Shown: piece by piece, positions 1 through 9,079 of the stretch
Position numbering within the stretch: position 1 is the stretch's first letter
Layout of the letters: every line of letters begins with the position of its first letter
DNA from: Roseiarcus sp963806935
GTDB taxonomy: Bacteria; Pseudomonadota; Alphaproteobacteria; Rhizobiales; Beijerinckiaceae
Direction of reading: 5' to 3'
DNA length: 64,000 nt
Assembly (NCBI GenBank): GCA_963806935.1
Contig: CAWEAT010000024.1
Span: forward strand, 27,701 to 91,700
Translations under genes and position numbers: made by a program
Notes under the pieces: generated by a model
Databases searched by the model: none
Told to the model about the DNA's origin: nothing
What the model saw: the letters and a program-made list of their open reading frames with translations, nothing else

Positions 1-748
1 CGGCGGCGATGGCGAGGAAGTCGGCAGCCTTGAGGCTCGCGCCGCCGACCAGCGCCCCGTCGACATTGTCGAGAGTCAGGAGATCGCCGCAATTCGCGGG
101 CTTGACCGAGCCGCCATAGAGAATGCGGGTCTTGGCGGCGCTCGGGCCGCCCACCTCGACGAGCAGCGCCCGGATGAAGTTGTGGATGACGGTGACGTCT
201 CCCGGCGTCGGCGTGAGGCCGGTGCCGATCGCCCATACCGGCTCATAGGCGATCACCACGGTCTCGCTCGTGCCCCCGGCCGGGAGCGACCTTCTGAGCT
301 GCCGAATGACGACAGCGGCCTGCTTACCCGCCTGGCGCTCGGCATGGGTCTCGCCGACGCAAACGATCGGAACGAGGCCGGCCTTCAGCGCCGCTTCGGC
401 CTTGGCCTGGACAAGCTCGTCGGTCTCGTTGTGGATCGTGCGGCGCTCGGAGTGGCCGACGATGACGTAAGCCGCGCCTGCGTCCTTGACCATGGCGGCG
501 GAAATGTCGCCGGTGAACGCCCCGCTCGCCGCCGGACTGCAATCCTGGGCGCCGAGCGAGAGCTTTCCGCCCCTGATCTTCCAGGCCGCCTGAGCGAGCA
601 GCGTGAACGGCGGGAAGACGGCGAGCTCGGCCTCGCCTGCTTCGCCGGCGTCGGCCGCGCGGCGCATCGCGTCGATCTCGTCGAGCGAAGCGGAAAGGCC
701 GTTCATCTTCCAGTTGCCGGCGACGAGCGGACGCACGCCAGGGGTCAT
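1..748 (-). CDS. tpiA: Triosephosphate isomerase, C-terminus cut by window edge
   Basis: Interconverts dihydroxyacetone phosphate and glyceraldehyde-3-phosphate in glycolysis and gluconeogenesis, in the cytoplasm. The frame opens with GNWKMNG near residue 11 (Asn12 and catalytic Lys14), has the catalytic His96 in IVGHSERR, the catalytic Glu166 in AYEPVWAIGTG, and the phosphate-gripping loop LYGGSV followed by GGASL. The 249 codons visible match the usual length of about 250, so only the last few residues are missing. The start at 748 gives the expected short lead before GNWKMNG. It is divergent from ppiD, with about 150 bases between them for both promoters. Identification is secure. Confidence 0.96.
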   Translation of the reverse strand, partial: MTPGVRPLVAGNWKMNGLSASLDEIDAMRRAADAGEAGEAELAVFPPFTLLAQAAWKIRGGKLSLGAQDCSPAASGAFTGDISAAMVKDAGAAYVIVGHSERRTIHNETDELVQAKAEAALKAGLVPIVCVGETHAERQAGKQAAVVIRQLRRSLPAGGTSETVVIAYEPVWAIGTGLTPTPGDVTVIHNFIRALLVEVGGPSAAKTRILYGGSVKPANCGDLLTLDNVDGALVGGASLKAADFLAIAA

Positions 749-896
749 CGAAAGCCTCCCGCACCTTGGTTGGCGCGGTTGTTATCATCCGCTCCGAGCC
801 TATGCAAAGCGCTCGCCGCGCCGCTAGATAGGGCCCGCCCGCGGCCAGGAAAGACCAGATTTAAGGCCCGGGGGCGAGGAAAGGCGAACCAGGCGA

Positions 897-2792
897 ATGC
901 TCGAATCGATCCGCAACGCGAGTCAGGGGGTCGTCGGCAAGGCGATCATGACCGTCGTCATGGGGCTCATCATCGTCAGCTTCGTCATCTGGGGCGTGGG
1001 CGACATGCTGCGCGGCTTCACCGCCTCGTCGGTGGCCTCGGTCGGCGGGCAGAAGATCTCCGAGCAGGAGTACCGCATCGCCTACGACCGGACGATCCAG
1101 CAATACCAGCGCCGCCTGCGGCGCCCGTTCACCAACGAGGAGGCGCGCCAGATCGGCCTCGACCGCAGCGTCCTCCAGCGGCTCCTGAGCGAGGCGGCGG
1201 TCGACGTGGAGTCGGGCAAGCTCGGCCTCAACATTTCCGATGACGCCTTGCGCCAGATCATCACCACGAACCCGGATTTCCGCGACAAGTCGGGCGCCTT
1301 CGATCCGGCCCGATTCGCCGGCGCGCTGCGCGACATGGACATGACCGAGCGCGGGTTCGTCTCCGAACTGCGCAAGCAGGCGCTGAGACAGTTCATCGTC
1401 GCGGCGCTGACCGCCGGCATCGCCGCGCCCAAAGCCGAGGTCACGGCCGAGGCCGATTACCAGGGCCAGAGCCGGTCGGTCGACTATTTCCTGCTTCCCG
1501 CCGCCGCGGCGGGCGAGATCGCCGCGCCCTCCGAGGAGGCGCTCAAGACTTTCTTCAACGATCGCAAGTCGAGCTATCGCGCGCCCGAATACCGCGCGAT
1601 GGACGTTCTCGCGCTCGAGCCGCAGACGATCGCCAATCCGGCCGAGGTGAGCGACGCCGACGCCGAGGCGGCTTACGCGAAGATCGCCGGCAAGGACCCG
1701 CGGTTCGGCGCGCCTGAGAAGCGCGACCTGCAGCAGATCCTGTTCCCCAACGACGCCGACGCGAGCGCGGCCGAGGCCAAGCTCAAGGCGGGGACGAGCT
1801 TCGACGACCTCATCAAGGAGCGCGGCCTCAAGCCCGAAGACACCGACCTCGGCGAGACGACCAAGGACGCGATGCTCGACAAGGCTGAGGCCGATGCGGT
1901 GTTCGCCCTGCCGCCGGGGGGCGTGAGCGAGGTCTTGAAGAGCCAGTTCGGCCCGGTGATCGTCCGCGTCAAGGGCGTCACCCCCTCGACGATGAAACCG
2001 TTCGCGGAGGTCGCCGACGAGGTCAAGCGTCAGGTCTCGGCTTCCCGCGCCGGCGACAAGATCCAGGCGCTCCATGACAAGATCGAGGACCTCCGGGTGT
2101 CGGGCAAGTCGCTGATCGAAGCCGCCAAGGCGGTGGGACTGACCGGAGAGTCGATCGCCGCGGTCGACGCCCGGGGTCGCGACCCCAAGGGCGCGGAGGT
2201 GAAACTGCCCGACAAGGCCGAACTTCTGCGCGCCGCCTTCGCCTCGGATGTCGGGCTGGACGAAGCGCCGATCAACACCAAGGACGGCGGCTTCGTATGG
2301 TTCGACATCACCAAGGTCGATCCGGCGCACGACCTCACGTTCGACGAGGCGAAGGGCGAGGTCGAGAAGCAGTGGCGGACCGAGGAGGTCGACAAGGCGC
2401 TCGCCGGCAAGGCAGACGATCTCGTCAAGCAGATCAAGGCGGGCGGGAGCGTCGCTGACGCGGCGAAGAGCGCGGGCGCCGAGGTGAAGTCGGCTCAGGA
2501 CGTCCATCGGGCCGAGCAGACCGCCTTGCCGGAGGCGGTCGTCGCGGCGATCTTCCGCGAGCCCGCCGACGGCGCGGGCTCGGCGGCGACGCCGGACGGG
2601 CGGGTGGTGTTCAAGGTTACCGCAGACACGACGCCGCCGGTCGACTTCGCTGACGCCCGTGTCAAGGAGATGGCCTCGCAGCTCGAGTCCTCGACCCGCG
2701 AGAGCCTGCTCGACCAGTATGTCGAAGCCTTGCGCCGCAAACTCGGCGTCGTCGTCCACCCCGAGGCCTTGCAGGCGGCGGAGGGCAGCTGA
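897..2792 (+). CDS. ppiD: Periplasmic peptidyl-prolyl isomerase D (PpiD/SurA-type chaperone)
   Basis: Membrane-anchored folding factor for exported proteins. The protein has 631 residues. It starts with a short cytoplasmic segment and one hydrophobic helix at about residues 15-37 (MTVVMGLIIVSFVIWGVGDM), then a SurA_N-like chaperone region with typical motifs (IGLDRSVLQRLLSEAAVD), a parvulin-like rotamase domain around residues 255-370, and a C-terminal helical region. Length and layout fit the alphaproteobacterial PpiD family. Its neighbours, tpiA upstream and trpE downstream, are a common order in Hyphomicrobiales. Its stop lies 7 bases before the trpE start, so the two are probably cotranscribed. 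Parvulin activity itself cannot be judged, since many PpiD proteins are weak isomerases. Confidence 0.92.
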   Translation: MLESIRNASQGVVGKAIMTVVMGLIIVSFVIWGVGDMLRGFTASSVASVGGQKISEQEYRIAYDRTIQQYQRRLRRPFTNEEARQIGLDRSVLQRLLSEAAVDVESGKLGLNISDDALRQIITTNPDFRDKSGAFDPARFAGALRDMDMTERGFVSELRKQALRQFIVAALTAGIAAPKAEVTAEADYQGQSRSVDYFLLPAAAAGEIAAPSEEALKTFFNDRKSSYRAPEYRAMDVLALEPQTIANPAEVSDADAEAAYAKIAGKDPRFGAPEKRDLQQILFPNDADASAAEAKLKAGTSFDDLIKERGLKPEDTDLGETTKDAMLDKAEADAVFALPPGGVSEVLKSQFGPVIVRVKGVTPSTMKPFAEVADEVKRQVSASRAGDKIQALHDKIEDLRVSGKSLIEAAKAVGLTGESIAAVDARGRDPKGAEVKLPDKAELLRAAFASDVGLDEAPINTKDGGFVWFDITKVDPAHDLTFDEAKGEVEKQWRTEEVDKALAGKADDLVKQIKAGGSVADAAKSAGAEVKSAQDVHRAEQTALPEAVVAAIFREPADGAGSAATPDGRVVFKVTADTTPPVDFADARVKEMASQLESSTRESLLDQYVEALRRKLGVVVHPEALQAAEGS

Positions 2793-2799
2793 CAAGCCG

Positions 2800-4323
2800 A
2801 TGACCACCCTGCCCGATTACGAGGCCTTTGCCCGCGCCTATGGCTCGGGCGAGGCCGAGGTCGCGGTGACGACGCTCGTCGCCGACCTCGAGACCCCGGT
2901 CTCGGCCTATCTCAAGCTCGCGCGCGGGCGGTCGGGCAACATGTTCCTGCTCGAATCGGTCGAGGGCGGAGCGCAGCGCGGCCGCTACTCGATGATCGGC
3001 CTCGATCCCGACCTTATCTTCCGGTCGACCGGGGATCGCGCCGAGATCAATCGCCGCGCGCTGATCGAGCCTGAGGCTTTCGTCCCCTGCCCCGGCGATC
3101 CGCTCGATGTCCTGAGGTCGCTGCTTGCCGAATCGCGCATCGCAATGCCGCCCGGCCTGCCGCCGATGTCGGCCGGCGTGTTCGGCTATCTCGGCTACGA
3201 CATGGTGCGGCGAATGGAGCGCCTGGCGCCCGCCAAGCCCGACCCGATCGGCGTGCCGGACGCGCTTCTGATCCGCCCGACGGTGATGGTCGTGTTCGAC
3301 GGCGCGCGCGACGAGATGGCGATCGTGACCCCGGTGCGCCCGGCGCCGGGCGTTTCGGCCCGCGCGGCCTACGAGAGCGCGATGGCGAGGCTGGACGCGG
3401 TCGTCGACGCGCTCGAGCAGCCGCTCGATCACACCGCGGGCTTGGCTGTCGATCCGCTGGTCCAGGCGGGCGAAGCGAGGTCGAACACGAGCGAGGCCGA
3501 ATACAAGGCGATGGTCGTGCGGGCGAAAGAGTACATCGCCGCGGGTGACGCGTTCCAGATCGTGCTGTCGCAGCGGTTCACGAGCCGCTTCGATCTCCCC
3601 GCGTTCGCGCTCTACCGGGCGCTGAGGCGCGTCAATCCCTCGCCCTATCTCTGCTTCCTCGATTTCGGCGGCTTCCAGATTGTCTGCTCGAGCCCGGAGA
3701 TTCTGGTCAGAGTGCGCGAGGGCAAGGTCGTCATCCGCCCGATCGCCGGCACGCGGCCGCGCGGCGGCAGCCCGACGGAGGACGAGGCGCTGGCGGCCGA
3801 GCTTCTCGCCGATCCCAAGGAGCGGGCCGAACATTTGATGCTGCTCGATCTCGGCCGCAACGACGTCGGCCGCGTCGCGAAAATCGGGACGGTCAGGGTC
3901 ACCGACAGCTTCTTCATCGAGCGCTATAGCCACGTCATGCACATCGTCTCCAACGTCGAGGGCGAGCTGCGTGGCGGCGTCGACGCGGTCACCGCGCTCG
4001 CCGCCGGCTTTCCCGCCGGCACCGTCTCCGGCGCGCCGAAGGTGCGCGCGATGCAGATCATCGACGAACTGGAGAAGGACAAGCGCGGCATCTATGCCGG
4101 CTGCATCGGCTATTTCGGCGCCGGCGGCGAAATGGACACCTGCATCGTGCTGCGCGCCTCGGTGGTGAAGGACGGACTGATGCACGTCCAGGCCGGCGCC
4201 GGCATCGTCTATGATTCCTCGCCCGACGCCGAGCAGAAGGAATGCGTCGCCAAGGCGAAAGCTCTCTTCCGCGCCGCTGAAGAAGCGGTGCGGTTCGCGG
4301 TGCGGGGCAAGCGCGGGCAGTAG
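2800..4323 (+). CDS. trpE: Anthranilate synthase component I
   Basis: Catalyses chorismate plus ammonia to anthranilate, the first committed step of tryptophan synthesis, normally with a TrpG glutaminase partner that is not in this window. The 507-residue protein begins MTTLPDYEAFARAYG and has an N-terminal regulatory domain (about 1-210) and the chorismate-binding domain, with IAGTRPRGG, LMLLDLGRNDVGR, PAGTVSGAPKVRAMQII and the C-terminal QAGAGIVYDS block. The frame is open upstream, but ATG 2800 is chosen because similarity starts there and ppiD ends just before it. A perfect hairpin overlaps its stop codon. No attenuator leader peptide was noticed. Confidence 0.96.
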   Translation: MTTLPDYEAFARAYGSGEAEVAVTTLVADLETPVSAYLKLARGRSGNMFLLESVEGGAQRGRYSMIGLDPDLIFRSTGDRAEINRRALIEPEAFVPCPGDPLDVLRSLLAESRIAMPPGLPPMSAGVFGYLGYDMVRRMERLAPAKPDPIGVPDALLIRPTVMVVFDGARDEMAIVTPVRPAPGVSARAAYESAMARLDAVVDALEQPLDHTAGLAVDPLVQAGEARSNTSEAEYKAMVVRAKEYIAAGDAFQIVLSQRFTSRFDLPAFALYRALRRVNPSPYLCFLDFGGFQIVCSSPEILVRVREGKVVIRPIAGTRPRGGSPTEDEALAAELLADPKERAEHLMLLDLGRNDVGRVAKIGTVRVTDSFFIERYSHVMHIVSNVEGELRGGVDAVTALAAGFPAGTVSGAPKVRAMQIIDELEKDKRGIYAGCIGYFGAGGEMDTCIVLRASVVKDGLMHVQAGAGIVYDSSPDAEQKECVAKAKALFRAAEEAVRFAVRGKRGQ

Positions 4324-4342
4324 GCGCGGCTTATCGCGCCTA
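4321..4342. terminator. Hairpin between convergent trpE and hxlR-type gene
   Basis: A perfect 8-bp stem (TAGGCGCG with CGCGCCTA) and a 6-base loop start at the trpE stop codon and end 8 bases before the stop of the opposite gene. It could terminate both transcripts, but there is no clear T-tract on either side. Confidence 0.5.
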
Positions 4343-4349
4343 CTCGACC

Positions 4350-5051
4350 TCACGCCGTCACGAGCTTCTTCTCGTTGGCGAACGGGCTCAGGCCCAGCCA
4401 GGTCTGCATATCCCGGGCGAGCGCGCGGTCGCCGGTCAAAGTCAGTTTTCCCTTGGCGACGGCATCGGGCACGGTGGTGAGGCCCATCCAGATCGCGGTC
4501 ATCGTGCGCAGATCGACGGTCGCATAAAGATCGACGTCGAAACCCGGATCGACGGAACAAAGGTCGACGTCGGCGTCCGGCTCGATCACCAGCCACCAGT
4601 ATCGGCGTGTGCTCGGCTGTTCGGGATAGATGAAATGGATGACGCTCCGCCGGTCCGGCATCGGAGTCGGATCGAGATTGCGCCGCATGTCCCACATCAG
4701 GAGCGACGGATCGAGATGCTCGAGCGAGAGCTGGGCTTCGACCCAATGCTGTCCCCATTTGCCGATCGCCATGATGACGCTTTCGAGCTCTCGGCCGGCC
4801 GGTGTCAGTTGGTACTCCAGCACCCCCGGCTCGGCGCGCGACGCGACGCGAATCACGATTCCCGCATCTTCGAGATCCTTCAACCGCTTCGACAGCAGCG
4901 CGGGCGACATCCGCGGCACGCCGCGGCGCAGATCGTTGAAGCGGGTCGAGCCGGCGACGAGTTCCCGCAGGAGAACGACCGTCCACCGGGTGCACAGAAT
5001 TTCGGCCGCCATCGCGACCGGACAGAACTGTTTGTAGCTGCCCTGGGTCAT
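4350..5051 (-). CDS. HxlR-family winged-helix regulator with SCP2-like C-terminal domain
   Basis: Probable repressor of the divergent FAD-dependent oxidase gene. Residues 1-100 form the HxlR winged helix: a conserved N-terminal Cys10 (QFCPVAMAAEIL), RWTVVLLREL, the recognition helix MSPALLSKRLKDLEDAGIV and the wing LEYQLTPAGREL. Residues 120-233 resemble an SCP2 sterol-carrier-like sensor (LDRRSVIHFIYP-like segment, then LTGDRALARDMQTWLGLSPF), a fusion common in this family. HxlR proteins often respond to redox or reactive electrophiles through the N-terminal cysteine. A 9-bp inverted repeat in the shared upstream region is its likely operator. The ligand is unknown. Confidence 0.85.
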   Translation of the reverse strand: MTQGSYKQFCPVAMAAEILCTRWTVVLLRELVAGSTRFNDLRRGVPRMSPALLSKRLKDLEDAGIVIRVASRAEPGVLEYQLTPAGRELESVIMAIGKWGQHWVEAQLSLEHLDPSLLMWDMRRNLDPTPMPDRRSVIHFIYPEQPSTRRYWWLVIEPDADVDLCSVDPGFDVDLYATVDLRTMTAIWMGLTTVPDAVAKGKLTLTGDRALARDMQTWLGLSPFANEKKLVTA

Positions 5052-5108
5052 GACTTGCCTCGTCGCAGATCACAGGATTGCGAGGTTAGGGCATGAGCGG
5101 CGCGCCTG

Positions 5109-5151
5109 CCAGTTCAGAATCTGTACTGCGCCGATTCATTTCCTGAACTGG
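5109..5151. promoter_or_regulatory. Inverted-repeat operator between hxlR-type gene and FAD oxidase
   Basis: Perfect 9-bp arms CCAGTTCAG (5109-5117) and CTGAACTGG (5143-5151) have centres 34 bp apart, about three helical turns. They lie in the 185-base divergent region, 58 bases before the regulator start and 85 before the oxidase start. A dimeric winged-helix protein could bind both arms. The regulator assignment is inferred from position. Confidence 0.6.
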
Positions 5152-5236
5152 ACGAATAATTCGGGCCCGTCGCATGTTTCCCACGCCGCCAGCTTAGGCG
5201 TGGCCACGGATAATTGACCGACACAGAAGGCAAGTC

Positions 5237-6637
5237 ATGAACAAACATATCATGAACCAAGAAGCCATTTCGAAGTTCGCGCAGAGCCTGCGCGGCCCGC
5301 TTATCGGCCGCGACCACCCCGAATACGATGAGGCGCGCAAGCTTTATAACGCGATGATCGACAAGAGGCCTTATCTGATCGCGCGCTGCGTCGACGCGGC
5401 CGATGTGATCGCGGCTGTGAACTTCGGCCGCGAGCAAAATCTGCCCATCGCCATTCGCGGCGGCGGCCATAATGGACCCGGGCTCGGCAGCGTCGATGAT
5501 GGCCTCGTCATCGATCTTTCGATGATGAAGGGCGTACGGGTCGATCCGGCGACCAAGACCGTGCGGGTCGCCGCGGGCTGCCTGACCGGAGAGGTCGATC
5601 ACGCGACGCACGCCTTCGGACTGGCTGTGCCGTTTGGCATCGTCTCGACCACCGGCGTCGCGGGCCTCACGCTTTCCGGCGGTCACGGCTATCTGAGCCG
5701 CCAGCTCGGGCTCGCCGTCGATTGCCTGATCGAGGCCGACGTCGTGCTGGCCGACGGGCGGTTTGTCACTGCGAGCGAGGTCGCAAACCCGGACCTATTC
5801 TGGGCGCTTCGCGGTGGCGGCGGCAATTTCGGCGTCGTGACCAGCTTCCTGTTCCGGGCCCATCCCGCGAGCATGGTGTACGGCGGGCCGATCATCTTTG
5901 AGCTCAAGGATGCTCCCGCCGTCATGCGCTGGTATCGCGACTTTACGGCCGCTAAGCCAGACGAGGCGTTCGGCAGCTTCCTCGGCCTGCAAACCGTGCC
6001 GCCCGGCGATCCTTTTCCGAAGGAGCACTGGGCGAAGAAAATGTGCGCTCTCGTCGTCTGCTTCAACGGGCCGATCGCCGAGGGCGAAAAGGCCGTCAAC
6101 GCGGTCCGCGCGGCGCTGCCGCCGCCGATCATCGACTGGGCCGGCCCGATGCCCTACCCGGCCTTGCAAAGCCTGTTCGACGGGCTCCTGCCGAAGGGCC
6201 TGCAATGGTACTGGAAAGGCGATTTCGTCAAGACGTTGCCGGACGCCGCGATCGACGCCCACGTCGCCAACGCCGCCAAGCTGCCGAGCGTGATATCGGG
6301 CATGCACCTCTATCCGATCGACGGCGCGGTCCATCGGCCGAAGAATGACGCGACGGCCTGGAACTGCCGCGACGCGGCGTGGTCGATGGTCATCTTCGGC
6401 GTCGATCCCGACCCGAAGAACGCTCCTGCGATCACAAAATGGGCGCGCGACTACTGGGAGGCGGTCCACCCGTTCAATCTCGCCGGCGCCTATCCCAATT
6501 TCATGATGGATGACGAAGGCGACAAGCGGCTGATGGCGACCTTCGGCGAGAACCACAAGCGCCTTGGCGAGGTGAAGAAGAAATACGATCCCGCCAATCT
6601 GTTCCGGGTGAACCAGAACGTTCGTCCGGCGCCCTGA
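5237..6637 (+). CDS. FAD-linked oxidoreductase, berberine-bridge-enzyme family
   Basis: Oxidoreductase of the PCMH/BBE family, which oxidises alcohols, amines or carbohydrates with covalently bound FAD. Of 466 residues, about 30-210 form the FAD-binding fold: IRGGGHN carries the His expected to hold FAD through the 8-alpha carbon, followed by VRVAAGCLTGEV and GGHGYLSRQLGL. At the position of the second FAD-linking Cys of bicovalent enzymes there is GIVSTTGVAGL, so single linkage is expected. The C-terminal BBE motif is YDPANLFRVNQN. ATG 5237 or ATG 5252 could be the start. It is divergent from the HxlR gene. A decayed partial copy lies at about 9.8-10.1 kb. The substrate is unknown. Confidence 0.88.
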   Translation: MNKHIMNQEAISKFAQSLRGPLIGRDHPEYDEARKLYNAMIDKRPYLIARCVDAADVIAAVNFGREQNLPIAIRGGGHNGPGLGSVDDGLVIDLSMMKGVRVDPATKTVRVAAGCLTGEVDHATHAFGLAVPFGIVSTTGVAGLTLSGGHGYLSRQLGLAVDCLIEADVVLADGRFVTASEVANPDLFWALRGGGGNFGVVTSFLFRAHPASMVYGGPIIFELKDAPAVMRWYRDFTAAKPDEAFGSFLGLQTVPPGDPFPKEHWAKKMCALVVCFNGPIAEGEKAVNAVRAALPPPIIDWAGPMPYPALQSLFDGLLPKGLQWYWKGDFVKTLPDAAIDAHVANAAKLPSVISGMHLYPIDGAVHRPKNDATAWNCRDAAWSMVIFGVDPDPKNAPAITKWARDYWEAVHPFNLAGAYPNFMMDDEGDKRLMATFGENHKRLGEVKKKYDPANLFRVNQNVRPAP

Positions 6638-6647
6638 ACCATCCGAG

Positions 6648-6672
6648 CGGCGGAGGCGAAAAGCTTCCGCCG
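6648..6672 (+). terminator. Hairpin downstream of FAD oxidase
   Basis: A 7-bp stem CGGCGGA/TCCGCCG encloses an 11-base loop and begins 11 bases after the oxidase stop. There is no T-run, so it is weak evidence for intrinsic termination. Confidence 0.35.
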
Positions 6673-6826
6673 ACCTTCCTGGGCCGTCGCGATGGGAATG
6701 ACGCCGCCAATCCGCCAGTCGGCTCTGTGATCGTGGTCACATACGCTGCGGCTCGCGCCCGCTAAGTCACCCTCATCGATCGTGATCGGTTCGCCTTTTT
6801 CGCGGACGATCCATGAGGAGGGCTCA

Positions 6827-7255
6827 ATGTTCGTCAGGAAAATTGCTCGTCTATCAGCCTGCGCCGGAACGGCTGCAATCAGCCTGTGGGCCTCGGCGGC
6901 TTTGAGCCAAACCCAGGCGCCGATCGAGCAGGCCAAGTATGCCCCGATTCAGATCATCAGCTACGATTTCGGCTCGAAGTCGATGAGCGGCTACTTCACG
7001 GAACAGGCTTCGAAATGCCTTGTGACGTTGATGGTCTCCGAAAAGGCGGATCCCGACGCGGCTCCGCCGGCCACGGCTGCGCGGGTTCGTCTCGTTCTCA
7101 GTCCGGGGCAAATGGCCGGCCTGGACAGCGAGCAGGGCCGCTCGCTCAACTTTACCTGCGGCGAGGGCGCGACCGCGCTCATCGTCGACGTCGGCGCGAC
7201 GGAGAAGCTTCTCGACCTTCAAAGGCTCGCCTTGCGAAAGACCGCGAGCGATTAG
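6827..7255 (+). CDS. Small exported protein of unknown function
   Basis: Not recognised. The 142-residue product starts MFVRKIARLS and has a classical Sec signal peptide: a charged start, hydrophobic core ACAGTAAISLWASAAL and a probable cleavage site after ALS/Q near residue 28. The mature part of about 115 residues has two cysteines (SKCLVTLMV and FTCGEGAT), which could form one disulfide in the periplasm. An upstream in-frame start at 6782 exists, but GAGGAGG just before 6827 and the signal peptide decide for 6827. It stands alone between the oxidase and a histidine kinase and is followed by a hairpin. Confidence 0.75.
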   Translation: MFVRKIARLSACAGTAAISLWASAALSQTQAPIEQAKYAPIQIISYDFGSKSMSGYFTEQASKCLVTLMVSEKADPDAAPPATAARVRLVLSPGQMAGLDSEQGRSLNFTCGEGATALIVDVGATEKLLDLQRLALRKTASD

Positions 7256-7256
7256 C

Positions 7257-7277
7257 CGCCGGGATTGACGCCCGGCG
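7257..7277 (+). terminator. Hairpin after the exported-protein gene
   Basis: A 7-bp perfect stem CGCCGGG/CCCGGCG with a 7-base loop lies immediately behind the stop codon at 7255. No T-tract follows, so termination is inferred from structure and position only. Confidence 0.4.
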
Positions 7278-7423
7278 ACCCATAGGCCGGGCGGCCCCGA
7301 CGTCCTGCCCGATTCGCGAAGGCTGGAAATCATCGTCTGCCTGGGCGATGATCCGTCGCCCGGCCCCCGCCGCGGCGAATCGAGGCCAGAAAATGGCCTC
7401 GCTGCCGGCCAGGATAGACGAGC

Positions 7424-9079
7424 GTGAAATACCGAGAGGAAGCGCCGGGATCTGCCTGGACAGACGCTGCGGAGGCCTTTGTCAGCCCGCGGTTCTGGCT
7501 GATCGGTATTGCGTTCCTGGCGGCTTATCTGGCGCTGAACGTCATGACCGCGCGCTATCAGTTCCACGCGCTCGGCATCACGCTGTGGAGCCCGGACGAC
7601 GGACTGGCCGTCCTCGTGCTGTTGGAAGGGGTCAAATTCCTTCCCTTCGTCCTCGCCGGCGCGATGCTGGCCGACGTCCTGGTCTCCCATGTTCATCAGA
7701 GTTTTTCCACAATCGTGCTGTCTGAATCCGCGCTGACCCTCGGCTACCTCGGGCTCGCCGTCACATTGCGCGATGTCCTCAAGTTCAGCGTCAGGCGCAG
7801 CGATCTGGCCAACCTCCTCACTATGCTCGCGGCCGTGCCGGCGGGGGCCATCCTGACCGCGTTGATCTACTGCGGCGTCCTCTTTCTCGCCGGCTCGCTG
7901 CCCGCCTATCAGTTTCTCGGCGCGCTGCGTCACTTCTGGATTGGCGACACGGTCGGGATCATCGCGATCCTTGCGGCCGCAACGGCGGTTTTCATGCTTT
8001 ACTCGAGACCCCGCTGGGTCTGGCGCAAAGACGACACCCTCGACTGGACCGTGTTCATCGTGAGTTCGTGCCTGGTGTTCGCGCTCCTGCGCGGCGAGAG
8101 CAGCGAATACGCCTATCATTTGTTCTACCTGTTGTTCTCGCCGGTCATCTGGATGGGTATGCGGGCGGGCTATGCCGGCGTGGCGCTCGCGCTGCTTGCG
8201 ATCCAGACCGCTTTTTTCATGAGCGCCTCGCACATCGGAGTCGCGGAAAGCGATTTTGACCAGTTCCAGATCCTGATGCTCGTGCTCTCGGTCACCGGGC
8301 TCCTTCTCGGCGCAGCCGTGACCGAGCGTGAGCGCGCCAACCTGCGCCTTCGGGAACAGCAGGGGGAGTTGGTGCGCGTCTCGGCGCAGGCGACAGCCGG
8401 CGCGATGGGCATGCTGCTTGCGCACGAACTCAGCCAACCCCTCTCCACGGTCGCGACTTACGCCCTGGCGGCGCGCCGGATGCTGCAATCAGGCGCGGGG
8501 GCGGAGCCGGTGATGGTCGCCCTGCGCAAAGCCGAGGCCGAGGCGCAGCGAACTCGTCAGGTCGTGCAGCGCATCCGCGATCTCGTGTCCGTCGGCAGGC
8601 TGGAAGCGCGTCCCCTGAACCTTGTCGACACAGCCGAGACGATCCGGGCGCTGTCCATGCAGGGCGCGACCGCCCGCGGCGTCGAAATCGCGGTCGAAAG
8701 CCATCGTCCTGTCCCCCTGGTCAGAGCCGACCCGATCGGGATCGAGCAGGTCCTCAACAACATCGTCGGCAATGCCGTCGACGCCGCCGCGGAGCGCGGG
8801 GACGGGCGGGGCCGCGTCGTCGTCCGCGTGATCGGCGGCGACGATTGCGCGATCGTCCAAATTGATGACAATGGCCGCGGGGTGTCGCCGGAACTGGCGG
8901 AGAGCCTGTTCGAGGCCTACCAGACGTCGAAACCCCGCGGGATGGGTCTGGGGCTCACTCTGAGCCGTCAAATCGTGCGGCAGCATGCCGGGCGCATCTG
9001 GTGGCAGCCGGTCGAGCCCGAGGGGACCAGATTTGTGGTCGAGCTCAAAATCAAGGGACCTGACGGCGATGGCGATTAG
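7424..9079 (+). CDS. Membrane sensor histidine kinase with MASE1 domain
   Basis: Inner-membrane sensor kinase of 551 residues, GTG start. About 25-295 is a MASE1-type integral membrane sensor with roughly eight hydrophobic helices (LWSPDDGLAVLVLL and FWIGDTVGIIAILA are typical MASE1 motifs). Then come a HisKA helix with phosphoacceptor His334 in LLAHELSQPL and an HATPase_c domain with an N-box (LNNIVGNAVDAA), DNGRGV and a GMGLGLTLSRQIV G-box. Its 3' end overlaps the response regulator gene by 11 bases, so the two are translationally coupled and almost certainly form a cognate pair. The MASE1 stimulus is not known. No PAS domain is present, unlike FixL. Confidence 0.9.
   Translation: MKYREEAPGSAWTDAAEAFVSPRFWLIGIAFLAAYLALNVMTARYQFHALGITLWSPDDGLAVLVLLEGVKFLPFVLAGAMLADVLVSHVHQSFSTIVLSESALTLGYLGLAVTLRDVLKFSVRRSDLANLLTMLAAVPAGAILTALIYCGVLFLAGSLPAYQFLGALRHFWIGDTVGIIAILAAATAVFMLYSRPRWVWRKDDTLDWTVFIVSSCLVFALLRGESSEYAYHLFYLLFSPVIWMGMRAGYAGVALALLAIQTAFFMSASHIGVAESDFDQFQILMLVLSVTGLLLGAAVTERERANLRLREQQGELVRVSAQATAGAMGMLLAHELSQPLSTVATYALAARRMLQSGAGAEPVMVALRKAEAEAQRTRQVVQRIRDLVSVGRLEARPLNLVDTAETIRALSMQGATARGVEIAVESHRPVPLVRADPIGIEQVLNNIVGNAVDAAAERGDGRGRVVVRVIGGDDCAIVQIDDNGRGVSPELAESLFEAYQTSKPRGMGLGLTLSRQIVRQHAGRIWWQPVEPEGTRFVVELKIKGPDGDGD

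Noticed and set aside
861..2807. Long open frame antisense to ppiD (about 648 codons)
   Set aside because: Arg- and Asp-rich low-information translation, no family, and it mirrors a well-identified gene; a usual effect of high G+C at third positions.
2662..5073. 803-codon frame antisense to trpE and overlapping the HxlR gene
   Set aside because: Contains no recognisable domain and contradicts two secure genes.
5237..6637. Bicovalent flavinylation of the FAD oxidase
   Set aside because: The second FAD-linking Cys expected in bicovalent BBE enzymes is replaced (GIVSTTGVAGL), so only His linkage is supported.
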